A stretch of 64,000 bases of DNA, from NCBI RefSeq assembly GCF_004362055.1, contig NZ_SNXB01000006.1:248001-312000 (forward strand), in the 5' to 3' direction. Origin of the DNA: Flavobacterium sp. 245 (GTDB taxonomy: Bacteria > Bacteroidota > Bacteroidia > Flavobacteriales > Flavobacteriaceae). Made by a program: the position numbers and the translations under genes. The notes beneath the pieces are model-generated. The model made no database searches. It saw only the letters and a list, made by a program, of their open reading frames with translations, and was not told the origin of the DNA. Numbering within the stretch: the first letter of the stretch is position 1; every line of letters starts with the position of its first letter. This document shows, piece by piece, positions 17,236 to 25,426 of this stretch.

Positions 17236-17435
17236 ATGGAGATTAACAAAATTTGAAGAGTCGTTTGTTTTGTAACAATTCGTTAAATTTTGGTTACGAA
17301 AAACAGAATGAAATCGTAATAGTAGATACAAAAAAACCTTTATTTTTTTGAATGCGTATTTTTTAAGGAGAGAATGGATTGAATTTTTAGTTTGAAGGCT
17401 AATTTTTAAAGTAAAAAAACGTCAGATTTCAACGA

Positions 17436-17474
17436 AAAAAGCTTTCAATAAATTTTAAATATTGAAAGCTTTTT
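17436..17474 (-). terminator. Terminator of the alpha/beta hydrolase gene
   Basis: A stem of about 15 bp, AAAAAGCTTTCAATA/TATTGAAAGCTTTTT, surrounds a short AT loop and is followed by T on the minus strand. It lies 21 bp beyond the stop at 17496. Confidence 0.88.
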
Positions 17475-17495
17475 ATGTTTTTAATTTGAGAATCT

Positions 17496-18155
17496 TTAAT
17501 TCAAATCATAATTCTCATTTGCCCATTTTTTACTCGGAGCAATCCACAAGTCCGAAGCTTTATATAAAAAGCCATGCTTAAGATTAGTGTTTAATTCAAT
17601 TTCTTTAAAATGATTTATTTTTAGTTTTGAAGTTTCTTTTCTTTTGATTGCCGAAACGCCATAGATATCTGATTTTTCATAAATGGTCAGAATGTTTCCA
17701 CAAAAATTGATTTCTGGAGCCTGCTCAATATCAACATCTCTAAAACATCCGATAAAAACAAAATTCACATCAGGATTAGCTAAGTAAGTAGATGTATATT
17801 GTGCAATATATCCTCCCTTTGATGTTCCAATTACAGTAATTTTACTTGGAGGAACACCTTTTTTTAATAATGCTTTTATTTGTTTGACAATTTTTTTTGC
17901 ATACTCAGCGGCATTAGTGTTTTTACTTCTTATTTCACTATAGACAACAAAATTGTCTTTTCTAAATGAAGCTAAAATTTCATTGTATTCTGCTTTTCCA
18001 TATTCAGGATGTGCCACATTTAAAGGGTTCTGTTCTACAAAAGCATTGTGGAGAAAAAAGATATATCGCTGGTCTTTGTTATCTTGAGCAGAAGCAAGAA
18101 TACTGAAAAACATAAGTAGTAAATGAGCAGCAAAGAACTTTGGTAATTGTTTCAT
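17496..18155 (-). CDS. Exported alpha/beta-hydrolase-fold protein
   Basis: A signal peptide (MKQLPKFFAAHLLLMFFSILASAQ) precedes a 195-residue alpha/beta-hydrolase-like domain. The nucleophile elbow is GTSKGGYIA, with Ser in GxSxGG. IYEKSDIYG may carry the acid and LKHGFLY the catalytic His. The strand FIFFLHNAFVE, as the first core strand, fits the fold. It is small for the family and lacks an obvious lid domain. Likely an esterase or lipase acting in the periplasm; the substrate is unknown. It is transcribed alone. Fold call is good, function is inference. Confidence 0.8.
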   Translation of the reverse strand: MKQLPKFFAAHLLLMFFSILASAQDNKDQRYIFFLHNAFVEQNPLNVAHPEYGKAEYNEILASFRKDNFVVYSEIRSKNTNAAEYAKKIVKQIKALLKKGVPPSKITVIGTSKGGYIAQYTSTYLANPDVNFVFIGCFRDVDIEQAPEINFCGNILTIYEKSDIYGVSAIKRKETSKLKINHFKEIELNTNLKHGFLYKASDLWIAPSKKWANENYDLN

Positions 18156-18232
18156 GGATAAGGTTTGTTTCGGATAATTCTAGAACCAAATATAATTAAA
18201 CAATAAAGGAATTTAATAATTTTCTTATAAAA

Positions 18233-18270
18233 ATAAACGCCAATATTTAAAGAAAAATATTGGCGTTTAT
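18233..18270 (-). terminator. 16-bp hairpin terminator, duplicate of the DoxX gene terminator
   Basis: The arms at 18233-18248 and 18255-18270 are perfect complements and are followed by T on the minus strand. The core CGCCAATA/TATTGGCG is the same as in the hairpin after the intact DoxX gene at 19498-19537, and the distance from stop codon to hairpin is nearly equal (22 vs 24 bp). It therefore belongs to the duplicated gene end described at 18292. Confidence 0.85.
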
Positions 18271-18291
18271 ACTATTTAAGTCGTTGGTTTT

Positions 18292-18443
18292 TTAAATACC
18301 GTAAGCAACATCAGATAATTTTAAATGATCAACATCGTTATAATGCACTTTTTGAACAATAGTTTCTTTTAGTAAAAACCACAATACTCGAATTTGCTTT
18401 TTCAATCGTTTTTAAAGCTGTTGCGTCGCAAAAATAGAAAATA
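18292..18443 (-). pseudogene. Remnant of the 3' end of a DoxX-family gene (partial duplicate)
   Basis: About 150 bp here align with the last ~50 codons of the intact DoxX gene at 19561-19712. The final residues are nearly identical in frame: KVHYNDVDHLKLSDVAYGI, with His for Asp at one position, then stop. Further in, one extra base and several substitutions break the frame around 18370, and similarity ends near 18443. There is no start, so it is not expressed as the original protein. The last ~10 codons of the neighbouring membrane gene run into this remnant in a different frame. Confidence 0.88.
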
Positions 18444-19472
18444 AGGTTGTTTTTTCTTTTTTAGAAAATGATGATACGTCATTAAAAGAAATGGGAATGT
18501 TACAAAAATTAGCCAGATTATAAATGATCTGGGAACGATTTCAAAATAATAATTTAAAAAGAAAATAGTACTAACAAAAAGAATACAGAACTTAGAGTCT
18601 GATTTGCTTACTTGTGTATCTGAATATCGATCGATGTGTTGATTTTTGAGTTCTCTTATTGTATCAGAATACTCTATAAAGAAGAATATTTTCCAACTTG
18701 GCAGAAAACCAATAAGCATCATAAAATTCTGAATCATGTAAATACTTGAAATACCTAACAGAAAATATTGAATTGCAATATAAGTTGCTTGTATTAATTC
18801 ATTAGTGCTTACAGCATTTCCATTATGAAAAAATCCAGATAAATTATCGATAGCAAAAAACATCATGATTATCGAACTCCAGATGCTTAGGATTAGTTTT
18901 TTAGTATCAGATAAATAAGCTTTACTAAAAGCATTATAAAAAGAAAATAAGGAAAGTAAAATTACAATAATAATAAATGTTCGTAAGATGATATTATCAA
19001 ATCTTATCAAACCATTATCTATAACCCAATAAATCATGGATATCGAAAGTATTAAGGTTATGCCTTCTGTTAATTGAGGAGCAATTCTTCTCTTGTTAAA
19101 TATTAGTGAAAAAGCAACATATAAAATAAAGAAAACAATAGGCCAAGCTAAAATACTTAGATTTAAAATTTGCGTCAAATCAAATTTTGAATTAGGCGAG
19201 ATGTGATATAAATAAAGACCTAAACAAAAAGTAGAAATAAAAGAAATAATAGCTATTACAGCAGCTGTTGTCCATGTTTTTGTGATTCTTTTGCTTTCGA
19301 AAATAATACCTGAGATTAATGCCAGGATGTGAAGAGGAATCAAATGCATGCCATCAGTTTCGTAAAAATTAGAATCACAAATGGCATAAAGAACCACAAA
19401 GAATATAAATAAAAAAAAATAAAGAATTTTAGAAAACTTGATAGTTGATTCATTTTTTGGTATTGAAATCAT
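18402..19472 (-). CDS. Large polytopic membrane protein, unknown; C-terminus reads into duplicated DNA
   Basis: The 356-residue product is very hydrophobic, with about eight to nine membrane helices between residues 12 and 340. The loops are polar and short, and SDTIRELKNQHIDRYSDTQ (about 270) forms the one long cytoplasmic or periplasmic loop. I recognise no family. The last residues, FLRRNSFKND, are encoded within the DoxX-gene remnant in a different reading frame, so the native C-terminus may have been lost or replaced. It has no partner genes and sits between duplicate gene ends. It looks like an inserted or rearranged gene; whether it is functional is open. Confidence 0.7.
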   Translation of the reverse strand: MISIPKNESTIKFSKILYFFLFIFFVVLYAICDSNFYETDGMHLIPLHILALISGIIFESKRITKTWTTAAVIAIISFISTFCLGLYLYHISPNSKFDLTQILNLSILAWPIVFFILYVAFSLIFNKRRIAPQLTEGITLILSISMIYWVIDNGLIRFDNIILRTFIIIVILLSLFSFYNAFSKAYLSDTKKLILSIWSSIIMMFFAIDNLSGFFHNGNAVSTNELIQATYIAIQYFLLGISSIYMIQNFMMLIGFLPSWKIFFFIEYSDTIRELKNQHIDRYSDTQVSKSDSKFCILFVSTIFFLNYYFEIVPRSFIIWLIFVTFPFLLMTYHHFLKKKKQPYFLFLRRNSFKND

Positions 19473-19497
19473 GTTTCTTATTGGTTAATTGTTTATT

Positions 19498-19537
19498 CAA
19501 AAAAACGCCAATAACTCTAAAAAAGAATATTGGCGTT
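19498..19537 (-). terminator. Terminator of the DoxX-family gene
   Basis: A 10-bp stem AACGCCAATA/TATTGGCGTT is followed by a run of A on the plus strand, i.e. T on the minus strand. It lies 24 bp beyond the DoxX stop and is the parental form of the hairpin at 18233. Confidence 0.85.
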
Positions 19538-19560
19538 CTGTAAATTATTTGTTCAAGCTT

Positions 19561-20682
19561 TTAGATACCGTAAGCAACATCAGATAATTTTAAATCATCA
19601 ACATCGTTATAATGCACTTTTTGAACAATAGTTCCTTTATGTATTACCACAATGCTTGGGTTTGCTCTTTCAATCGTTTTTAAAGCTGTTGCATCACAGA
19701 AATAAAAGTCAATATCAAGATTATATTGTTTTTTAGCTTTTGTAATTTCATCAGCTCCAGATGCTGTCATAGCAACAACTTTGTAACCTTTTGCTTTTGC
19801 GTCGGCACTCACTTTTGCTAATTTTTTCATTCCTTCAGGATTAGATAAAGCCAGGTCATAAGTTACAAAAACCAGTAATTTGGGTTCTTGCAATAATTCT
19901 GCTTTATAATCAGAATCGTCTTTTGTCATGGTAAAATCATGAATAGGCGGTACGTAACCTTCAGTAATCACTTTGTCTTTTCGGTCAACAAAAGTTGCGC
20001 CTTCTGGGATATTCATCAAATCTTTTTCGGTAAATTCTTTATCAACTCCGTTTACTTTGTAAATGAAAATCATTTCAACTACTGATTTTGGAGCGCCTTC
20101 CGGAATTTCCATTCCTTTTTCGATATTAGTTCCCACTTTGTATGGACGAAAATCTTTTATCGGATTATGATTTAAAACCCAAACCGCCATAAAAACGCAT
20201 AAAACAATGCTGATTAATGTAAGTATATTGGTAACCATTTTCGAAAATAAAGGTTTTACCAATTTTTTATTGATGAATAAAATTATAATAAAGAAAAGTA
20301 AAACAATATCTTTTGTAAAGGATTGCCAAGGCGTTAAATGTAAAGCATCACCAAAACATCCACAATCTTTTACGACATCAAAATAAGCAGAGTAGAAGGT
20401 AAGGAATGTGAAGAAAACAATTAATAATAATAATGCCCAAATGGTTAATTTTGATTTATAACCAACCAATAACATCACGCCCAAAACTACTTCTAAAATT
20501 ACCAAAAAGATGGCTAACCCTAAAGCCAATGGCTCTAAAAAAGGCATGTTAAATACTGGTTCGCTAAAATATTCGGCCAATTTATAAGAGAAACCAACAG
20601 GATCATTTAGTTTGATTAATCCGGAAATGATAAATAAAACACCGACAAATAATCGGGAAAATTGAGTAATGATGTTTTTCAT
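19561..20682 (-). CDS. DoxX/MauE-like membrane protein with C-terminal thioredoxin-like domain (BT_3928 family)
   Basis: The 373-residue protein has four N-terminal membrane helices (about 5-25, 50-75, 80-100, 120-140) of the DoxX/MauE type, including RLFVGVLFIISGLIKLNDP and the MauE-like redox motif VKDCGCFGD. A further helix at about 150-170 precedes a periplasmic region (180-373) whose end (LLVFVTYDL, KGYKVVAMTAS, VVIHKGTIVQK) resembles a thioredoxin fold without its own CxxC. The architecture suggests passing reducing equivalents across the membrane. The DUF1599 gene lies 77 bp upstream on the same strand. Its 3' end is duplicated at 18292. Confidence 0.87.
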   Translation of the reverse strand: MKNIITQFSRLFVGVLFIISGLIKLNDPVGFSYKLAEYFSEPVFNMPFLEPLALGLAIFLVILEVVLGVMLLVGYKSKLTIWALLLLIVFFTFLTFYSAYFDVVKDCGCFGDALHLTPWQSFTKDIVLLFFIIILFINKKLVKPLFSKMVTNILTLISIVLCVFMAVWVLNHNPIKDFRPYKVGTNIEKGMEIPEGAPKSVVEMIFIYKVNGVDKEFTEKDLMNIPEGATFVDRKDKVITEGYVPPIHDFTMTKDDSDYKAELLQEPKLLVFVTYDLALSNPEGMKKLAKVSADAKAKGYKVVAMTASGADEITKAKKQYNLDIDFYFCDATALKTIERANPSIVVIHKGTIVQKVHYNDVDDLKLSDVAYGI

Positions 20683-20699
20683 GGGAATTTATTTGGGAT

Positions 20700-20758
20700 T
20701 TTTTGCCAAGAATTTCCACGAATTAATTTGTGAAAATTCGTGAAATTTGTGGCTTGTT
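20700..20758. repeat. Degenerate intergenic inverted repeat
   Basis: GCCAAGAATTTCCACGAATT and AATTCGTGAAATTTGTGGC pair imperfectly around a short centre. It fills the gap between the DUF1599 and DoxX genes. Similar AATTCGTG-type phrases are common between genes in Flavobacterium by my general knowledge; copies outside the window cannot be checked. Confidence 0.5.
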
Positions 20759-20759
20759 T

Positions 20760-21299
20760 TTATTTAATAGGATTTAGAATTAAGGCAAAAACAGCATAAT
20801 TAATCATGTCTTGATAATTAGCATCGATTCCTTCAGAAACTAAAGTTGCGCCTTTGTTGTCTTCAATTTGCTTAACGCGAAGCAATTTTTGCAGAATCAA
20901 ATCTGTCAAAGAACTCACACGCATATCACGCCACGCTTCACCATAATCGTGATTTTTGGCTTCCATTAATTCCTTGGTTAACTTTACTTTAGCATCATAT
21001 AATTCGGTTGCTTTTTCAACATCCAAATCAGGCTGATCAACAACGCCTAATTCTAATTGAATCAAAGCCATAATAGAATAATTGATGATTCCGATGAATT
21101 CTCCTTTTTCATCTTCATCCACTTTACGGACGTCATTTTCTTGTAAACTTCTGATTCGTTGCGCTTTTATGAAAATTTGATCAGTCAATGATGGGAGTCT
21201 TAAAATTCTCCACGCACTGCCGTAATCTTTCATTTTATTGATAAACAAGGTTCGGCAAACCGTGATTACATTATCAAATTCAAGGGAAGTATTCTTCAT
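20760..21299 (-). CDS. DUF1599 domain protein with two tandem domain copies
   Basis: This 179-residue cytosolic protein consists of two similar halves. The first carries KMKDYGSAWRILRLPSLTDQ and the second KNHDYGEAWRDMRVSSLTDL, each followed by a helix with a basic RI/RV-x-x-(L/I) end and an INY motif (IGIINYSIMALI, DMINYAVFAL). The DUF1599 family is also described as a nucleotide-modification-associated domain, found in phage modification contexts, but in Bacteroidota chromosomes its role is unknown. The gene is divergent from folP across a 252-bp repeat-rich gap and is followed by the DoxX gene. Confidence 0.88.
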   Translation of the reverse strand: MKNTSLEFDNVITVCRTLFINKMKDYGSAWRILRLPSLTDQIFIKAQRIRSLQENDVRKVDEDEKGEFIGIINYSIMALIQLELGVVDQPDLDVEKATELYDAKVKLTKELMEAKNHDYGEAWRDMRVSSLTDLILQKLLRVKQIEDNKGATLVSEGIDANYQDMINYAVFALILNPIK

Positions 21300-21339
21300 T
21301 TATTGCTGTATATTTGCTAAAATTTCTTCAAAAATAAGG

Positions 21340-21551
21340 ATTAAATTAAAGAGTTTCAAGTTTCAGGTTTTCTTTGTTTCAAGTTTTTTCTAAACAAAGT
21401 GTTAACGGTGTAACTTGAAAGTAAAAATTATGTTTTACGTTTCAGGTTTCAGGTTTGCTTCGCCAGTTCGGCTTTCAGCCTCGGGTCAAGTTCTCGAACT
21501 TACGCAATCTTGACTAACTTGAAACTTGAAACAAATAAAACTTGAAACAAA
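21340..21551. repeat. Cluster of degenerate TTTCAAGTTTCAGG-type repeats
   Basis: The gap between DUF1599 and folP is built from variants of GTTTCAAGTTTCAGGTTTC in both orientations (e.g. 21351-21369, 21440-21455, 21515-21548), surrounding a GC-richer segment at 21457-21500 (TTCGCCAGTTCGGCTTTCAG). The inverted copies could form a large hairpin. No gene or consensus promoter is visible. Confidence 0.6.
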
Positions 21552-22376
21552 ATGTTGATTAACTGCAAAGGCGAACTTATAGATTTATCAATTCCTAAAG
21601 TTATGGGAATTTTGAATGTAACGCCAAATTCCTTTTTTGACGGAGGAAAATATAAAAATGAAGACGAAATTATTTCGCAGGTTGATAAAATGCTTTCTGA
21701 AGGCGCAACATTTATTGATATTGGAGCTTACTCAAGTAAACCAAGTGCCGAATTTGTTACCGAACAAGAAGAAATCGACCGGATAGTTCCTGCCATTGAA
21801 TTGATTTTGAAGCATTTTCCTAAAGCTTTATTGTCAATTGATACCTTTAGAGCCGAAGTTGCAAAAGCGAGTATAGAAAGCGGCGCAGCGATTATAAATG
21901 ATATTGCAGCAGGAGAATTAGACGATAAAATGTTTGATGTTATTGCCAAATACAATGTTCCGTATATCATGATGCACATGCGCGGGAATCCACAAACCAT
22001 GCAGAGTTTGACGCAATATGATGATATTGTAAAAGAAATACTTTTCTATTTTTCTGAAAAAGTGAAAAAGGCGAGAAGCCTCGGAATAAATGATTTGATT
22101 CTGGATCCAGGTTTCGGATTTGCTAAAACAACCGACCAGAATTATGAAGTTTTGCAAAAAATGGAACTTTTTAATTTATTAGAATTACCAGTTTTAGCCG
22201 GAGTTTCAAGAAAATCGATGATTTATAAAACGCTTGGAAATTCAGCGCAAGAAGCTTTAAATGGAACAACGGTTTTAAATACAATTGCGTTGACAAAAGG
22301 AGCAAAAATTTTGCGCGTTCACGATGTAAAAGAGGCGGTGGAATGTGTGACTTTGTTTAATAAAATGAATTTATAA
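21552..22376 (+). CDS. folP: Dihydropteroate synthase
   Basis: FolP joins 6-hydroxymethyl-7,8-dihydropterin diphosphate to p-aminobenzoate in folate synthesis and is the sulfonamide target. Diagnostic motifs are MGILNVTPNSFFDGGKY, DIGAYSSKPSA (often GGES/T in other bacteria), SIDTFRAEVA, IINDIAAGE, MHMRGNPQTMQ, DPGFGFAKT and GVSRKSMI. The GAYSSKP variant is usual for Bacteroidota to my knowledge. The 274-residue length is normal. The start is directly after an AAACAAA stretch. It is followed 34 bp downstream by a small lipoprotein gene on the same strand. Confidence 0.97.
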   Translation: MLINCKGELIDLSIPKVMGILNVTPNSFFDGGKYKNEDEIISQVDKMLSEGATFIDIGAYSSKPSAEFVTEQEEIDRIVPAIELILKHFPKALLSIDTFRAEVAKASIESGAAIINDIAAGELDDKMFDVIAKYNVPYIMMHMRGNPQTMQSLTQYDDIVKEILFYFSEKVKKARSLGINDLILDPGFGFAKTTDQNYEVLQKMELFNLLELPVLAGVSRKSMIYKTLGNSAQEALNGTTVLNTIALTKGAKILRVHDVKEAVECVTLFNKMNL

Positions 22377-22410
22377 TCGCATGGTTTGTCTTTTTAAAAA
22401 CAAATAAAAT

Positions 22411-23061
22411 ATGAAATACTTTACTCTAATTATTACTTTTCTTCTTTTTTCTTGTGGAGAAAAAAAAGACGTTTTACTTCCAAAAGCAAACATAACTATT
22501 GTAAAAGACGTTCAGGATCATTCGCCAATTTACATCTTTTTCAAAACGGATGGAAAAGACACCATCGGTGAAGTAAACAGAAAAAACAGCATCATCTCAA
22601 CCAATTGGATTTTCAATATTGACAAACGTTTGCCTTTAAAATTGGTAATACCGGAAGTAATGAAATTGCAGGAGAAAAAGCGTGGTGACAGCGCGCACAA
22701 AAACGAAAACGCCCAAAATTATTATTCTTATGCAGATTCCATCGGGAAGAATTTAGCTTTTCTGCCTTTCACGAAAGTGTATTATAAAATAGAAAATATC
22801 AGTAAAAATACCAGCCAATTGTATTTCAGAAAAAATGGAATGATAGAATATAGAGGCAGAAAAACCTATGATTTTCCTAAAAATAATTTGAAACCTTTTT
22901 TAGATAGTTTGGTAATAAATCCAAAAGCTGAAATTATATTTTCATACGATAAAAAGATGCTTTACGGAGATTATATTCAATGTAAAATCTTGGTCAAAAC
23001 GATAATTGATAAAAAGATTCCATTCGTTTTTATAAATGACGAAAAAGAATATATCTATTAA
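22411..23061 (+). CDS. Lipoprotein, unknown function
   Basis: A lipoprotein signal (MKYFTLIITFLLFSC, Cys15) starts this 216-residue protein, with GEKKD after the Cys. The rest alternates strands and helices; FRKNGMIEYRGR and the C-terminal ILVKTIIDKKIPFVF suggest an alpha/beta domain of the ExbD-like kind, but the similarity is only topological. It starts 34 bp after folP and may be co-transcribed with it. No known family is recognised. Confidence 0.72.
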   Translation: MKYFTLIITFLLFSCGEKKDVLLPKANITIVKDVQDHSPIYIFFKTDGKDTIGEVNRKNSIISTNWIFNIDKRLPLKLVIPEVMKLQEKKRGDSAHKNENAQNYYSYADSIGKNLAFLPFTKVYYKIENISKNTSQLYFRKNGMIEYRGRKTYDFPKNNLKPFLDSLVINPKAEIIFSYDKKMLYGDYIQCKILVKTIIDKKIPFVFINDEKEYIY

Positions 23062-23124
23062 CAATTTTACAAAAAAAAATGACAAATAATCAAATCAACG
23101 ATTAACCAATTAAACGGTTAAACT

Positions 23125-23598
23125 CTATTGATGATGATAAGGTTCATTTCGTAAAATCGTAAATCCGCGATACAATTGTTCAATAAAAAATAAACGAACC
23201 ATTTGATGTGAAAACGTCATTAGCGAAAGCGAAATTTTCCCCTGTGCTTTGCTGTAAACCGTGTCTGAAAATCCGTAAGGACCGCCAATTACAAAAACCA
23301 AAGTTTTGATTCCTGAGTTCATCTTCTTTTGTAATTCTTCAGAAAAACCAACGCTTGAGAAGTTTTTTCCATTTTCATCCAATAGAATCAGTTGATCTGT
23401 TGGAGAAAGTTTTGACAGAATCAATTCGCCTTCTTTTTCCTTTTGTTGGCTTTCAGATAAGTTTTTTACGTTTTTGATATCGGGAATAATCTCCAAATCA
23501 AATTTGATATAAAACGACAAACGTTTGGTATAATCGTCAATCAAAGTTTGAAGCGATTTATTATCGGTTTTGCCAATGGCGATAAGTTTGATGTTCAT
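23125..23598 (-). CDS. rlmH: 23S rRNA (pseudouridine-1915-N3)-methyltransferase RlmH
   Basis: RlmH is a SPOUT-class methyltransferase that modifies pseudouridine 1915 in helix 69 of assembled 70S ribosomes. The 157-residue length and motifs MNIKLIAIGK, LILLDENGK, FVIGGPYGFSD, KISLSLMTFSHQMVR and the C-terminal YRGFTILRNEPYHHQ are diagnostic, including the knot and the basic tail. It converges with the folP-lipoprotein unit. A direct repeat of ACAGATTAC (23614-23639) lies upstream; this phrase type recurs between genes of this genus. Confidence 0.97.
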   Translation of the reverse strand: MNIKLIAIGKTDNKSLQTLIDDYTKRLSFYIKFDLEIIPDIKNVKNLSESQQKEKEGELILSKLSPTDQLILLDENGKNFSSVGFSEELQKKMNSGIKTLVFVIGGPYGFSDTVYSKAQGKISLSLMTFSHQMVRLFFIEQLYRGFTILRNEPYHHQ

Positions 23599-23694
23599 TG
23601 TATTGTTTTTTTACGACAGATTACACAGATTACACAGATTCTCAAAGGTTTAAAAATCATTTAAAATCTTTTAATCTGTGTGTGGGATAAAAGA

Positions 23695-23997
23695 TTATTT
23701 TTTATTTTCAAAAACGGTTTCAAAATGCTCAACAACCGGAAAAGGCTCATAATAATTGTGCAAAATCTTCTTCCATTCTAAATATGCTTCTGAAGTTCTA
23801 AAACCTACTGTATGATCTTCCAATGTATTCCAATCAACCAATAAAAGATATTTATTTTCAACTTCCAGACATTTTTCTAAACGATGTCCTAAATAACCAT
23901 CAATTGATGAAATATATTGACTTGCCTTAGCAAAATCAGCTTCAAATTGATTAGCTAAATCAGGTTTTATAAATAAATAAACGGCTTCTAGAATCAT
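23695..23997 (-). CDS. Antibiotic-biosynthesis-monooxygenase (ABM)-like dimeric ferredoxin-fold protein
   Basis: The 100-residue protein has the beta-alpha-beta pattern of the ABM domain: MILEAVYLFIKPD, then FAKASQYISSIDGYLGHRL, LLLVDWNTLEDHTVGFRTS and the C-terminal FPVVEHFE strand. Members are small dimers that act as monooxygenases, haem-degrading enzymes or unknown binding proteins. It starts 13 bp after the adenosine deaminase stop on the same strand, so they form an operon. No specific function can be assigned. Confidence 0.82.
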   Translation of the reverse strand: MILEAVYLFIKPDLANQFEADFAKASQYISSIDGYLGHRLEKCLEVENKYLLLVDWNTLEDHTVGFRTSEAYLEWKKILHNYYEPFPVVEHFETVFENKK

Positions 23998-24010
23998 AGT
24001 TTAGGTTTCG

Positions 24011-25426
24011 TTAGTTTTTAGAAAATTTATCTTCAAAAGTTTTAAATCTTGAATCTAAATCTTTCAATAATTGCTTTTTTACCGAAGCATCCTGAATAAA
24101 GCTAAAATTGATACTGTTGTAAACGTATTGCTTTATAGTTGCATACGAAACGTCCTGATATCTTTTGGCTAACAAAACATATTGTTCTGTCATATTGCTT
24201 CTTAAAATCCCCGCATCGTCTGTGCTGATAACAATTGGAACATTAAATTCTTTGTAAAGCGTAAACGGATGTCTGTTTTCTTTTACTTTCAAAATGAATT
24301 CGTTACTTGCTAAATTAATCTCAATTGGAATATTATTTTTAGACATATAGTTCAATAAATCATACGAATTTGCTTCGTAAGCGATGTCAACTCCATGACC
24401 AATTCGGTTTGCACCAGCAACATGAATAGCATCGTTAATATGCCAAGTCAAATCTTCGGGCTGCACTAAACCTAAAGTAAGCTCGCCAGCGTGAAGCGTG
24501 TATTTTACATCTGGAAACTTAGTGTGACAATATTTAAACATGACCATATGAAGCCAGTAATCTTTCATAGAATTTTCGCCATGTTCTGGTGAAACGATAT
24601 TTACACCGGCAGTAAGTTTGCTTTCGTTTGAAGAAATAAAAGCAATTACCAGATTTTTGAATAAATCTACAGGCTCCATAAAGCGCAAAACAAAGTTCTG
24701 ATAACGCATTGTAAAACGCTCATCATCAATTTTTAAGTCTTTATGAAGTTTTGCTAAGAAATTGGTATTGAAATCTTCAGCATATTTTTTAGCGTCTTTT
24801 CTCTGAAGTGATTTATACAATTCGTCTAAAAGTTTTAAAACTGCTTTTTCATCTTTTTGAGCGGAAGCCTGACGAAGTTTTGTGTTGAAATCAGTTAAAT
24901 CTGAAACATTCATATCACACGGAATTGTAGATAATTGTGTTTCAATATAGCTTACATTTTCAGTAATGGCGCGCTTTTTTAACTCGAGCATTCCTTCTGC
25001 AAAATGACCTGCAATAGTTGGTTCAAATTTCATAAAAGAGTCAAAAAACAAATCGTCAGAAGGAACAGAGCCGTTATAATCCTTAACCGACCAAGTTTGC
25101 ATAATTTGTTGTTCGTAATAATCCAGTTTTTTGAGTTTTTTTATACTATCGAAATTTATCCAGTTTCCTTTTTCTGGTTTGGTTTCAGAAACTGCTAGAG
25201 TTTCTAGATTCAAATAAAAATTTTTCGCAATAGCTCTTTCTAAAAGTGGTTCTGCATAAATTGATCCTGAAAAATGGTGGTGTAAATCGCCTCCTTTTGG
25301 CATTTGTTGAAAAAAAGCTGTTAAGAGAGCTTCATTATTTCTGATTTTTTCTAAATAACTTTCAGCCGTTTGAGAAAAGCCGATTTGTGTTATAAAAATA
25401 CAGAAAAGCGTAATTATTCTTGTCAT
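24011..25426 (-). CDS. Exported adenosine deaminase-like protein
   Basis: A signal peptide (MTRIITLFCIFITQIGFSQ) precedes 452 residues of the adenosine/AMP deaminase amidohydrolase fold. The zinc site is complete: HHH in GGDLHHHFSGS, the later His in YTLHAGE (with the catalytic Glu), RIGHGVD, and ISTDDAGIL with the paired Asp. The length is well above cytosolic bacterial ADA (~330) because of an inserted helical region at ~130-235, as in the secreted ADGF/ADA2-like enzymes. Export suggests salvage of extracellular nucleosides, in line with the exported 5'-nucleotidase halves at 54.6-56.3 kb. It leads an operon with the ABM-like gene. Family is certain; the substrate could be another purine nucleoside. 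Confidence 0.9.
   Translation of the reverse strand: MTRIITLFCIFITQIGFSQTAESYLEKIRNNEALLTAFFQQMPKGGDLHHHFSGSIYAEPLLERAIAKNFYLNLETLAVSETKPEKGNWINFDSIKKLKKLDYYEQQIMQTWSVKDYNGSVPSDDLFFDSFMKFEPTIAGHFAEGMLELKKRAITENVSYIETQLSTIPCDMNVSDLTDFNTKLRQASAQKDEKAVLKLLDELYKSLQRKDAKKYAEDFNTNFLAKLHKDLKIDDERFTMRYQNFVLRFMEPVDLFKNLVIAFISSNESKLTAGVNIVSPEHGENSMKDYWLHMVMFKYCHTKFPDVKYTLHAGELTLGLVQPEDLTWHINDAIHVAGANRIGHGVDIAYEANSYDLLNYMSKNNIPIEINLASNEFILKVKENRHPFTLYKEFNVPIVISTDDAGILRSNMTEQYVLLAKRYQDVSYATIKQYVYNSINFSFIQDASVKKQLLKDLDSRFKTFEDKFSKN

Noticed and set aside
23614..23639. ACAGATTAC direct repeats as a possible CRISPR or operator
   Set aside because: Only three short copies without spacers; this is a familiar intergenic low-complexity phrase in this genus.
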